Assembly: GCA_016201765.1 (NCBI GenBank)
Contig: JACQCE010000019.1
Coordinates: forward strand, 1 to 39,061
Source: Nitrospirota bacterium
Lineage (GTDB): Bacteria > Nitrospirota > Nitrospiria > JACQCE01
Direction of reading: 5' to 3'
Length of the DNA: 39,061 nucleotides
A program made the position numbers and the translations under genes. This document shows positions 7,839-16,158 of the stretch, piece after piece. The stretch's first letter is position 1, and each line of letters begins with the position of its first letter. The notes beneath the pieces are model-generated. The model searched no databases, was not told the DNA's origin, and was given only the letters and a program-made list of their open reading frames with translations.

Positions 7839-8993
7839 ATGGGGCCGACGATTTTCATCAGCACCGGCGAAGCCTCCGGCGATCTGCACGGCGCGAAAGT
7901 GGCGGCCGCGCTCAGGCGGCGGCGTCCCGACTGCCGCGTCGTGGGGATGGGGGGCGACGGCATGCGGGCGGCCGGCGTCGAGATCCTGGTGGACAATGCG
8001 GATCTGGGCGTCGTCGGTCTGTGGGAGGTGCTGGCCCACGGCCGCGCGATCTGGCGCGCCTACCGGACGGTCAAGTCGTGGTTGATCGCGGAGCGGCCCG
8101 ACGTGGTCGTGCTCATCGATTATCCGGAGTTCCATTTTCAGGTGGCCCGTCTGGCCAGGCGGTTGGGACTGCGCGTGGTCTATTACATCAGTCCCCAGGT
8201 CTGGGCGTGGCGCCGGGGGCGGGTCCGGACGTTGGCCCGATTGATCGACCAGATGATCGTGGTTCTCCCGTTTGAAGTGGAGGTCTATCGTTCGGCCGGC
8301 ATCGCGTGTGCGCTGGTCGGTCATCCCATGCTGGACGAGCTCGAATCGGCGCCCGATCGGGCGACCGTCAGAGCCCGGTGGGGGCTGACGCCGTCGCAGC
8401 CCGTGATCGGCCTCTTTCCCGGCAGCCGCGTGGCGGAAGTGCGCCGGCATCTGCCCGTCATGCTGGCGGCCGTCGGGCGGGTGGCGCGGAAGCATCCCGG
8501 ATTGACCGTGCTGCTGGGGCAGTCCACAACGGTGTCAGATGAGGAATTCACGCCTTATCTCAAGACGGCCACGGTGCCCATCACGGTCAAGCGCGGCGAG
8601 CCGACGGCCACGTTGGTGGCGTCGGATGCCGTGCTGGTCGCGTCCGGGACGATCACGTTGCAGGCCGGTCTGCTGCAGGTGCCGATGGTGATCATCTACA
8701 AGGTGGCGTGGGTGACGTGGCTCATCGCCCGATCGTTGGTGCGCGTGCCATTTGTGGGCCTGCCGAATCTGATCGCCGGCGAGGGGATCGTGCCGGAGTT
8801 GCTGCAATCGGCGGCCTCATCCGAGTCGATCGGCGCCCAGCTCTCGACGTGGCTTCATGATCCGCACCGGCTTGAGTTGATCCGCAAGCAGCTCGCCGAC
8901 TTGCGCGAACGGCTGGGGCGCCCCGGCGGGTCGGTGCAGGCGGCCGACGTGATTCTGCACTGGGCCGAACCGCGGGATGTGAAAGGCCACTGA
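7839..8993 (+). CDS. lpxB: Lipid-A-disaccharide synthase LpxB
   Basis: LpxB (GT19) condenses UDP-2,3-diacylglucosamine with lipid X to form the beta-1,6-linked disaccharide at the cytoplasmic face of the inner membrane. The 384-residue protein opens with IFISTGEASGDLHGA and contains VGMGGDGMRAAGVE, DYPEFHFQVARLARRLG, the strongly conserved YYISPQVWAWRRGRV, and the C-terminal nucleotide-binding region GLFPGSRVAEVRRHLPVML and VASGTITLQAGLLQVPMVIIYK. It starts 2 nt after the oxidoreductase and its TGA overlaps the msbA ATG by one base. Confidence 0.97.
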   Translation: MGPTIFISTGEASGDLHGAKVAAALRRRRPDCRVVGMGGDGMRAAGVEILVDNADLGVVGLWEVLAHGRAIWRAYRTVKSWLIAERPDVVVLIDYPEFHFQVARLARRLGLRVVYYISPQVWAWRRGRVRTLARLIDQMIVVLPFEVEVYRSAGIACALVGHPMLDELESAPDRATVRARWGLTPSQPVIGLFPGSRVAEVRRHLPVMLAAVGRVARKHPGLTVLLGQSTTVSDEEFTPYLKTATVPITVKRGEPTATLVASDAVLVASGTITLQAGLLQVPMVIIYKVAWVTWLIARSLVRVPFVGLPNLIAGEGIVPELLQSAASSESIGAQLSTWLHDPHRLELIRKQLADLRERLGRPGGSVQAADVILHWAEPRDVKGH

Positions 8994-10777
8994 TGCGCGC
9001 CTATCGACGCCTGCTGGCCGATGTGGTCGTCCACTGGCCGAGACTGCTCGCCGCCGGGCTGTGCGCCGGAGTGCTCGCCGCCACGACGGCCGGCTACGCC
9101 TGGCTGGTCAAATACTGGCTCGACGACGCCCTGATCGCCGGCAATCTGACGATGCTGGTGCTGATCAGCCTGGCGATTCCGGCGGTGGCGCTGGTCAAGT
9201 CGGTTTCCAGTTACGGCGAATCGTATCTGCTGCGGCATGTGGGCAACAGCATCGTGTGCGTGCTCCGGGAGCGGCTCTACGGCCATCTGCTGGCCCTTCC
9301 GGTCGGCTACTATGCGACACAGCGGATCGGCGGACTGATGTCCCGGTTCACGAACGACATCAACGTGATCCAGAGCCTGGTGACGGTCGGCTTCATTGAT
9401 TTGATGCAGCACGGCCTGACGCTGGTGGTGCTGCTGGGGTATGTGTTCTATCTGAACTGGAAGCTGGCGCTGCTGGCGGTAATCGTGCTGCCGGTGTCCT
9501 ACATCCTCCTGGTGCGGGTGCTGCACCGGCTCAAGCGGCTCTCGACCGTCATGCAGGAACAACTGGCCGGTCTGACCGCCATGCTTCAGGAAAGCCTGGT
9601 CGGCCTGCGGGTGATCAAGGCGTTCGCGAAGGAGGAGTTCGCGCGGGAGGAATTCCGGCAGCAGAATGCGCGCGTCTTCACGGCCTACATGCGGCTGGTG
9701 CGGCTCATGGAATTCGTCCCGCCGGTGATCGAAGTGGCCGGCGCCCTGGGGTTTGCGCTCGTCGTCTGGTACGGCGGCCGCCAGGTGTTGATCGACAAGG
9801 CCATGTCGCCCGGCGAATTGTTCTCCTTTCTCGTGGCGTGCGGGCTGCTCTATGGGCCCGTCAAGCGATTGTCCACCGTCGGGTCGCAACTGCAGCCGGT
9901 CATGGCGGCGGCGGACCGGATCTTCGCGATCCTCGACCAGCCGACCGAAATGCAGATGGACCGGGGGCGCATTGAGCTGACCCGGGTGGAACGGGGCATT
10001 GAATTTGAGCGCGTCTCCTTTCGGTACGAGCCGGACAGCCCGCCGGCCCTGCAGGAGGTCTCGTTGCGGATCGGCGCCGGCGAACTGGTGGCGCTCGTCG
10101 GCAGCAGCGGGAGCGGGAAGAGCACCATCGTCAATCTCATCGCCCGGTTCTACGAGCCGTCCTCCGGCCGCGTGCTGCTGGACGGCCATGACCTGCGCGA
10201 TGTCAGGCTGACGGCCCTCCGGCGGCTCATCGGCATCGTCAGCCAGGAGACCATTTTGTTTCAGGACACGGTCCGGAACAATATCGCCTTCGGGCGGGCC
10301 GACCTCCCGCTGGAGGCGGTGATCGAGGCCGCCAAGGCCGCCTATGCGCATAATTTCATCACCGCCCTGTCCCGGGGGTATGACACGGTCATCGGGGAGC
10401 GGGGGTTGACCCTCTCGGGCGGGGAACGGCAACGGCTGGCGATCGCCCGGGCGTTTTTGATCAACCCCCCGATTTTGATTCTGGATGAGGCGACGTCGGC
10501 GCTCGATTATGAATCGGAGGCGATCGTGCAGCAGGCCCTGAATGATTTGATCAAGGGGCGGACGACGCTGGTGGTCGCCCACCGGCTGTCGACGGTGCAG
10601 CAGGCGGACCGGATTCTGGTGCTGGAGGGGGGGCGGATCGTGGAGGAAGGCGCGCACGAGCCGCTGCTCCGCCAGAACGGCGTCTATCGCCGCCTCTACG
10701 ACCGGCAATTCCGCGATGACGAATCGGAATCGCTCCTGGGCGCGGCGCCGGCGGAAGAGTCTTCGCGGCATGGTTGA
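8993..10777 (+). CDS. msbA: Lipid A export ATP-binding/permease protein MsbA
   Basis: This homodimeric ABC exporter half-transporter of 594 residues most likely flips lipid A-core across the inner membrane. An N-terminal membrane domain of about six helices (roughly residues 15-310) is followed by an ATPase domain. The ATPase has Walker A GSSGSGKST, a Q-loop in IVSQETILFQ, signature LSGGERQRLAIARA, Walker B ILILDEATSALD and H-loop VVAHRLST. Its place directly between lpxB and waaA-lpxK argues for MsbA rather than a drug exporter. The start overlaps lpxB by 1 nt (TGATG), and the stop overlaps the next gene by 8 nt. Confidence 0.94.
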   Translation: MRAYRRLLADVVVHWPRLLAAGLCAGVLAATTAGYAWLVKYWLDDALIAGNLTMLVLISLAIPAVALVKSVSSYGESYLLRHVGNSIVCVLRERLYGHLLALPVGYYATQRIGGLMSRFTNDINVIQSLVTVGFIDLMQHGLTLVVLLGYVFYLNWKLALLAVIVLPVSYILLVRVLHRLKRLSTVMQEQLAGLTAMLQESLVGLRVIKAFAKEEFAREEFRQQNARVFTAYMRLVRLMEFVPPVIEVAGALGFALVVWYGGRQVLIDKAMSPGELFSFLVACGLLYGPVKRLSTVGSQLQPVMAAADRIFAILDQPTEMQMDRGRIELTRVERGIEFERVSFRYEPDSPPALQEVSLRIGAGELVALVGSSGSGKSTIVNLIARFYEPSSGRVLLDGHDLRDVRLTALRRLIGIVSQETILFQDTVRNNIAFGRADLPLEAVIEAAKAAYAHNFITALSRGYDTVIGERGLTLSGGERQRLAIARAFLINPPILILDEATSALDYESEAIVQQALNDLIKGRTTLVVAHRLSTVQQADRILVLEGGRIVEEGAHEPLLRQNGVYRRLYDRQFRDDESESLLGAAPAEESSRHG

Positions 10778-13316
10778 GCGGGTCTACAATCTCCTGCTGA
10801 TTCTGGCCAGTCCGCTCTGGGGAGCCTGGCTGCTGTGGCGGCTGATCGGACAGCGAAAAGATCGCCGGGCCTTTGGCCAGCGCTGGTGGGGCGTGAGCCC
10901 CGGCGCGTTGCCCGCCGATGGTGCGGCGCGCACTCCACGCATCTGGATTCATGCCGTCTCGGTCGGCGAAGTGATGGCGGTGGCGCCGCTGGCCAGGGCG
11001 TTGCGGCGGGCGCATCCGCGCGCGCTGCTGGTCGGATCAACCGTGACCGATCTGGGACAGGAGACGATGCGGGCGAAACTCCCCGAACTGGATGCCGTCT
11101 GTTACCTGCCGTTCGATCTCGGGTGGTCGGTCCGCCGGACGATCGCCTCGATCCGGCCGACGCTGTTCCTCTTTGCCGAGACGGAACTGTGGCCCAACCT
11201 CCTGCTGGCGCTCCATCGGCTCGGCGTGCCGGCGGTGATGGTCAACGGCCGGGTGTCGGAACGGTCCGTCCGGCGCTATCGATGGATCGGACCGTTCATC
11301 CGGCGCGTGGTCCGGTCGCTTGCGGCGCTGACGGTCCAGCGCGAGGCCGATCAGGAACGGTTCATTCGATTGGGCGCCGATCCGGCGCGCGTGATCGTCT
11401 GCGGCAACCTGAAAGCGGACGGCGCGGCCGCGTCGGCCGCTGACGCCGGCGCGTTACAACGCGCGATCGGGCTGGGCGCCGAACGACTGGTCATTGTCGG
11501 CAGCACGCATGATCCCGAGGAGCAATGGGCGGCGCGCGGGTTTCTTGAACTGTCGGCGCGTGATCCCGGCGTGCGGTTGTGCATCGCCCCCCGCCATTTG
11601 CACCGCTGCGACGCGATCGAAGGCGCCTTGCGCGGAATGGGGTTGACGCCCGTGCGACGGAGCCGGCTCCCGCCGTCGGGCCGCGTCTGGACGAACGCGC
11701 GGGAGGTCGTGCTGCTGGATACGATGGGCGAACTGGCCGCGGGATGCGAGTTGGCGTCGGTCGTGGTGATGGGGGGCACATTCGCTCCGATCGGCGGCCA
11801 TAATCTGCTGGAACCGGCGGCTGCGGGGCGGCCGGTGTTGTTCGGTCCTCACATCGGCCAGTGGAAGTCGATCGCCGATGAGTTGGTGGCGGCGGGTGGT
11901 GCGATCGGACTGACCGGCGAGTCGGAACTGGGCGCGGCGCTGTGGCGCGTGCTGGCCGATGGCGGAACACAGCAACGCATGGGTGAGGCGGCACGGGCCT
12001 ACGTGCGCAGCCAGCAGGGGGCGACGGAGAAGGCGATGGCGGTGATCACCCGCGTGATGGAGGGATCGAACCGGCCGGCGGGGGCCGACGGGGAACGGAG
12101 AACCACGCGGTTATCGGCGGTGTCGCGCTGGCTCTGGAGCCCGGGATTGTGGGGCCTGATCCTCAAATGGTTGCTCGCGCCCGTCGCGGGGGGGTACGGT
12201 CTGGCGGCGGCCATTCGTCGTTGGGGATATCATCGGGGACTGTTGCGAATGACGCGGTTACCGGTTTCGGTGATCAGCGTGGGGAATCTCACGGTCGGCG
12301 GCAGCGGCAAGACGCCGGTCGTCCTGGCGCTGGCCCAGTTGATCGCATCGACGGGCCGTCCGGTGGGTGTGGTGACCCGCGGGTATCGGGGGACTCGTTC
12401 ACACGATCCGTGGCTGGTGTCGGATGGGCGCCTGATCCGGGCGACGGCGGAGGAAGCCGGGGATGAGGCGATCCTGCTGGCCGGACGGTTGGAGCGGATT
12501 CCGGTGGCCGTGGGATGCGATCGCGCCGCCGCCGGCCGTTTGTTGCTGGCACAGGAGACGCCGGGCGTGTCGAAGCCCGAGGTCTTGATCGTTGATGACG
12601 GGTTCCAGCATCTGGCGCTTCATCGTGATCTCAATCTGCTGGTCATTGACGGCAGCCGGCCGGCGTTCGATCAGTGGCTGTTGCCGTGCGGTCCCTTGCG
12701 GGAACCCTGGTCGGCCGTGCGCGATGCGTCGGCGGCGGTGGTGATGGACCGGCCGGGGACGATGACCGCTGATGAGATGCGCCGGCTGCGGGATCGGTTG
12801 AACAGGCGTGGATTCGCCGGCCCGTGCTTTCGCGCGCGGTTGCAACCGTCCGGGTTGGTGGCGCTGGCGTCGGGCGATCCGCTGTCGTTGGCCGCGCTGG
12901 CCGGCGCCGATGTGGCGGTCTGCTCCGGAATCGGCCATCCCGAATCGTTTCGAAACCTGGTGGCGCAGGCCGGGGCGCGTCCCGTCGTCGAATGGATCTT
13001 TGAAGACCACCATCGGTACACGTCCGGTGAAGTGGCGGCGATCACGCGCGAGGCGAGACGGCGTGGTGCGACCATGCTGGTGACGACCGAAAAGGACGCG
13101 GTCAAGCTGACGGCCCGGCCGGAATTCCTCTCCGGGGGGGAACTGCCGGTTGTCGCCGTGCGCGTGACACTGGTGATGGAGCCGGAATCCGAATGGCGTA
13201 CGTGGCTGGCCGGCCATGGGATGTTGTTGACCGTCGCGCCCCGCACCGACCGCCCCGCCGACATGGCCCATCAGACGGAATTGTTCTGCGGCACATTGCC
13301 GGGGAGGTCGGTGTGA
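10770..13316 (+). CDS. Fused Kdo transferase (WaaA/KdtA) and lipid A 4'-kinase (LpxK)
   Basis: One 848-residue open frame encodes two consecutive lipid A enzymes. Residues 1 to about 430 are WaaA: an N-terminal membrane anchor (VYNLLLILASPLWGAWLLWRL), HAVSVGEVMAVAPLA with the expected catalytic base E67, FAETELWPN, MVNGRVSERS, GSTHDPEE, and the CMP-Kdo site GGTFAPIGGHNLLEPAAAGRP. After a linker of about 20 residues, LpxK begins near 450 with its own hydrophobic anchor (GLILKWLLAPVAGGYGLAAA). It then has the P-loop VGGSGKTP (K514), VTRGYRG, VDDGFQHLALHRDL and VTTEKDAVKL. Both halves look complete. LpxK phosphorylates the 4' position of the disaccharide and WaaA then adds Kdo, so the domain order is the reverse of reaction order. 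ATG 10770 overlaps msbA by 8 nt. Confidence 0.94.
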   Translation: MVERVYNLLLILASPLWGAWLLWRLIGQRKDRRAFGQRWWGVSPGALPADGAARTPRIWIHAVSVGEVMAVAPLARALRRAHPRALLVGSTVTDLGQETMRAKLPELDAVCYLPFDLGWSVRRTIASIRPTLFLFAETELWPNLLLALHRLGVPAVMVNGRVSERSVRRYRWIGPFIRRVVRSLAALTVQREADQERFIRLGADPARVIVCGNLKADGAAASAADAGALQRAIGLGAERLVIVGSTHDPEEQWAARGFLELSARDPGVRLCIAPRHLHRCDAIEGALRGMGLTPVRRSRLPPSGRVWTNAREVVLLDTMGELAAGCELASVVVMGGTFAPIGGHNLLEPAAAGRPVLFGPHIGQWKSIADELVAAGGAIGLTGESELGAALWRVLADGGTQQRMGEAARAYVRSQQGATEKAMAVITRVMEGSNRPAGADGERRTTRLSAVSRWLWSPGLWGLILKWLLAPVAGGYGLAAAIRRWGYHRGLLRMTRLPVSVISVGNLTVGGSGKTPVVLALAQLIASTGRPVGVVTRGYRGTRSHDPWLVSDGRLIRATAEEAGDEAILLAGRLERIPVAVGCDRAAAGRLLLAQETPGVSKPEVLIVDDGFQHLALHRDLNLLVIDGSRPAFDQWLLPCGPLREPWSAVRDASAAVVMDRPGTMTADEMRRLRDRLNRRGFAGPCFRARLQPSGLVALASGDPLSLAALAGADVAVCSGIGHPESFRNLVAQAGARPVVEWIFEDHHRYTSGEVAAITREARRRGATMLVTTEKDAVKLTARPEFLSGGELPVVAVRVTLVMEPESEWRTWLAGHGMLLTVAPRTDRPADMAHQTELFCGTLPGRSV

Positions 13317-14359
13317 TGGGACGTCGGCGGCGGCGCAATAAGCGGGGACTGCTCGCCCGGTTGACGTACGCCGGCGCGCTGCTGCTGTACCTGATCCTCA
13401 ACGGGATGCCGCATCGTGTTGCCCTGAACATCGGTGAGTGGGGAGGATGGCTGCTCTACGGGCTGGACCGGCGGCACCGGCGGCTCGTGCAGGAGCAGCT
13501 GCGGATGGCCTTTCCCGACTGGCCGGCCTCACAGGTCACGCGGACCGCGCGGCAGTGTTACCTCAACTTCGGGCGATCGGCGGCCGAGTTTGCCCGCCTT
13601 GGGCGGGCCGACCGCGACACGATCCTCGGATGGGTGACCATGGAAGGGCGGGAGCATCTCGACCGGGCGCTGGCCGGGGGCCGCGGCGTACTCTTTGTGA
13701 CCGCCCACCTGGGGAACTGGGAGTTGCTGGCCGTGGTGTGCAACCTGCTGGGGTATCGTCTCTTCCCCGTGGCGCGGCCGCTGGATAATCCCTGGCTGAA
13801 CCGGCTGATTGACCGGATCAGGAGCCGGCACGGCAGCAGGATCATCAGCAAGAAGGCCGACTCAGCCCCCCGCGATCTGATGCGGGCGTTGCGCGCCGGC
13901 GATTGCGTCGGCATTCTGCTGGATCAGAACATGGCGCCCTACGACGGCGTGTTCGTCAACTTTTTCGGCCGGCCGGCCTGCACGACCAAGGGGCTGGCCT
14001 TGATCGCGCGCCGGACTGGCGCCCCGGTCCTGCCGGCCTTCATCGCCAGGGAGGCGGACGGACGGCATCGAGTGATCGTGCTCCCGCCCGTGCAGTTGAG
14101 CCGTACGAATGATGTGCAGCGGGACATTGTGACCAATACCTCGCGCTGCACCGCCGTCATCGAACAGATGGTGCGGCGCTATCCCGATCAGTGGCTCTGG
14201 ATGCATCGGCGCTGGAAAACACAGCCGCCGCCGGTCCCGCCGTCGGTATCGTCCTCCTCGCCCTCGGCATCGAACGACCTGTCTGTGGACGGTCTGCCGG
14301 GCCGGGCATCGGAAGGCCGTCAGACGCCTGAGTTGCAGATCAGCCGGGATGTGTCATGA
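13316..14359 (+). CDS. lpxL: Lipid A biosynthesis acyltransferase (LpxL/HtrB family)
   Basis: Members add secondary acyl chains to Kdo-lipid A from acyl-ACP on the inner membrane. The 347-residue product has a basic N-terminus, a hydrophobic anchor (YAGALLLYLILNGMP), and the catalytic HX4E motif as HLGNWE (H131 and E136). It also carries GCDVGILLDQNM-like (here GDCVGILLDQNM), FFGRPACTTKGLALIARRTGAPVLP and WLWMHRRWK. A Ser/Pro-rich tail of about 50 residues follows the conserved end. ATG 13316 overlaps the previous TGA by one base; a longer in-frame opening from 13193 would run inside lpxK and is discounted. Whether it acts as LpxL or LpxM cannot be told from sequence. Confidence 0.92.
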   Translation: MGRRRRRNKRGLLARLTYAGALLLYLILNGMPHRVALNIGEWGGWLLYGLDRRHRRLVQEQLRMAFPDWPASQVTRTARQCYLNFGRSAAEFARLGRADRDTILGWVTMEGREHLDRALAGGRGVLFVTAHLGNWELLAVVCNLLGYRLFPVARPLDNPWLNRLIDRIRSRHGSRIISKKADSAPRDLMRALRAGDCVGILLDQNMAPYDGVFVNFFGRPACTTKGLALIARRTGAPVLPAFIAREADGRHRVIVLPPVQLSRTNDVQRDIVTNTSRCTAVIEQMVRRYPDQWLWMHRRWKTQPPPVPPSVSSSSPSASNDLSVDGLPGRASEGRQTPELQISRDVS

Positions 14360-16158
14360 CCACGCGGGATGAGCCCCGACGCCTGCTGGTGCGGGTGCCC
14401 AACTGGGTGGGCGACGTCGTGCACAGCCTGCCGGCGGTGGCGGCGCTTCGCGCCCGTTTCCCGCGCGCCGAGCTGACCGTGCTGGCCCGGGGGGAGGCGG
14501 GGACGATTCTCCACCATCATCCGGCGGTCGACCGGGTCGTCGGCTACCGGGCCGGCCGGGGCTGGGCGCAACTGGGCCGGCTGCGGGAGACGGCCGGCCG
14601 GCTCCGCGGCGAATCCTATGACATGGGGATTCTGCTGCCCAATTCGTTTGAAAGCGCCTGGCTGTTCTGGTGGGCCGGGATTCCCCGTCGCTATGGGTTT
14701 GCGACCGACGGCCGGGGCTGGCTGTTGACCGAACCACAGCCCTGCACGGCCGGCGTGCGGACGCTCCATCAAGCGGACTATTATCTGGCGCTCCTGGCCG
14801 GACTCGGCGTGGCGGGGTCGAGGAGCTGGCAACGATTGGAATCCACCGCAGAGGAACGGAATGGTGCCGCGGAGCGGCTGGCCGGAGCCGGCTGGAGCCC
14901 GGGAGACTCTCCGTTGATCGCTTTGTGTCCCGGCGCGGGGTATGGATCAGCCAAGCGCTGGCCGTTGGAGCGTTATGGCGAACTGACCCGGCGTCTGAGC
15001 CGCGAGTATGGTGCGACCACGGTCATTCTTGGCGGGCCGGCCGAACGGGCGATGGGCGAAGCGCTGGCGGCGCAGGGTGGCAGACGGGTGATCGATCTGA
15101 CCGGCCGGACTTCTCTGCGGGAGGCGTTGGCCGTGTTGTCGTGTGCCGCCGTGGTCGTGAGCAATGATTCGGGCTTGTTGCATGTCGCCGCCGCAGCCGG
15201 CCGGCCCGTGGTGGGGCTGTTCGGACCGACCAATCCAGACCGCACCGGGCCGACGGGCGCCGATGCGTCATCGGTCACGATCGTCCGGCGGCCGGTGAAC
15301 TGTTCGCCCTGCGAGTTGCGCGAGTGCCCCATCGATCATCGATGCATGGTGTGGCTGGAGCCGGACGAGGTCTGCGCGGCCGTCCACCGGCATCTCACCG
15401 CGTCCAGTCCGGTGCGGGGTGTGGGGACATCAGAGCACGCTGCGTCAATTCCGCACGGGCCCCCACGTGCCGTGAGACCGGTTGTCTTTCTCGATCGCGA
15501 CGGCACGCTCAACCGGGATGTCGGTTATCTGTCCAATCCGGAACAGTTGGAATTGTTTCCGGGAGTGGGTGCGGCCTTGCGCGCCTTGAAGGAGGCCGGG
15601 GCGCAGACCATCATCGTGACCAACCAATCCGGCATTGCCCGCGGCGTGTTGACCGAAGCCACGCTCCGGCTGATCCATGAGCGGTTGAGCGCACTGCTGC
15701 GGGCCGAGGGGGCGTCGGTGGATGCCGTCTTCTATTGTCCCCATCATCCCGACGACGGGTGCCGGTGCCGGAAACCCGAGACGGAGTTGATCGACCGGGC
15801 GAAGAGACAACTGGGGCTGGCGCTCGATCATGCCTATGTGGTGGGCGATAAGCTGGCGGATGCCCGGCTGGCGCACCGGATCGGGGCAAAGAGCGTCCTG
15901 GTGCGGACGGGGCACGGCGAACAGGTATTGAAGGAGTGGCCGGACGGTGAGCGGCCGCCCGATCATGTTGCGAATGATCTGCCCGCGGCGGCGCAGTGGA
16001 TCATTGGACAACAGCAGCCCGCAGCGGCGGGGTCGGCTGGGGGTGCGGGGGCAACGCCACCCCAAGGCACGCCTTGGGGAAACCAGGCAATCGACGCTGT
16101 GCCGATTCCGCACGGGCCCCCACATACTATAACCGGGCCGGGGAGGAGCCGGTCATGA
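14356..16158 (+). CDS. Fused heptosyltransferase II (WaaF) and heptose bisphosphate phosphatase (GmhB)
   Basis: The 600-residue frame joins a GT9 heptosyltransferase (residues 1 to about 345) to a HAD phosphatase (about 372-525). The first has VPNWVGDVVHSLPAV, GYGSAKRWPLERYGEL, NDSGLLHVAAAAGRPVVGLFGPT and the downstream CSPCELRECP typical of WaaF. The second has VVFLDRDGTLN (nucleophile D380, general acid D382), VTNQSGIARG, the zinc-site cysteines in CPHHPDDGCRC, and VGDKLADARLA. GmhB dephosphorylates D-glycero-beta-D-manno-heptose 1,7-bisphosphate on the way to ADP-heptose, the donor WaaF uses, so the fusion links supply with use. The inter-domain linker and the roughly 70-residue C-terminal tail both contain IPHGPP, encoded by copies of one palindromic repeat. 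Overlaps are ATGA at both ends. Confidence 0.93.
   Translation: MTTRDEPRRLLVRVPNWVGDVVHSLPAVAALRARFPRAELTVLARGEAGTILHHHPAVDRVVGYRAGRGWAQLGRLRETAGRLRGESYDMGILLPNSFESAWLFWWAGIPRRYGFATDGRGWLLTEPQPCTAGVRTLHQADYYLALLAGLGVAGSRSWQRLESTAEERNGAAERLAGAGWSPGDSPLIALCPGAGYGSAKRWPLERYGELTRRLSREYGATTVILGGPAERAMGEALAAQGGRRVIDLTGRTSLREALAVLSCAAVVVSNDSGLLHVAAAAGRPVVGLFGPTNPDRTGPTGADASSVTIVRRPVNCSPCELRECPIDHRCMVWLEPDEVCAAVHRHLTASSPVRGVGTSEHAASIPHGPPRAVRPVVFLDRDGTLNRDVGYLSNPEQLELFPGVGAALRALKEAGAQTIIVTNQSGIARGVLTEATLRLIHERLSALLRAEGASVDAVFYCPHHPDDGCRCRKPETELIDRAKRQLGLALDHAYVVGDKLADARLAHRIGAKSVLVRTGHGEQVLKEWPDGERPPDHVANDLPAAAQWIIGQQQPAAAGSAGGAGATPPQGTPWGNQAIDAVPIPHGPPHTITGPGRSRS
15411..15472 (+). repeat. GC-rich dispersed palindromic repeat, copy R1 (at the waaF/gmhB domain junction)
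   Basis: This copy carries GGTGCGGGGTGTGGGG on its left and the 19-mer ATTCCGCACGGGCCCCCAC (15448-15466) on its right. GTGCGG and GTGGGG in the left half have their complements in the right half. The 19-mer is repeated exactly at 16105-16123, and a near copy lies at 26512-26526. It falls exactly between the transferase and phosphatase domains and is translated as linker. Confidence 0.75.
16041..16140 (+). repeat. GC-rich dispersed palindromic repeat, copy R2 (3' end of waaF-gmhB)
   Basis: This is a second copy with the exact 19-mer at 16105-16123, preceded by ACGCTG as in R1 and followed by ATAACCGGG as in the copy near 26535. Between its arms lies a perfect 9-bp inverted repeat, CCCCAAGGC/GCCTTGGGG (16060-16068 and 16071-16079). 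The copy encodes most of the C-terminal tail of the fused protein and ends 15 bp before the waaC start. Confidence 0.72.

Noticed and set aside
8855-10771. 638-codon open frame on the minus strand across msbA
   Set aside because: It is the antisense shadow of msbA, rich in His, Gln, Arg and Pro, without recognisable motifs or a ribosome site.
16060-16079. Perfect 9-bp GC hairpin as a transcription terminator
   Set aside because: It is inside the waaF-gmhB coding frame, has no T-run and is followed by waaC with ATGA coupling. It is better seen as part of repeat R2.
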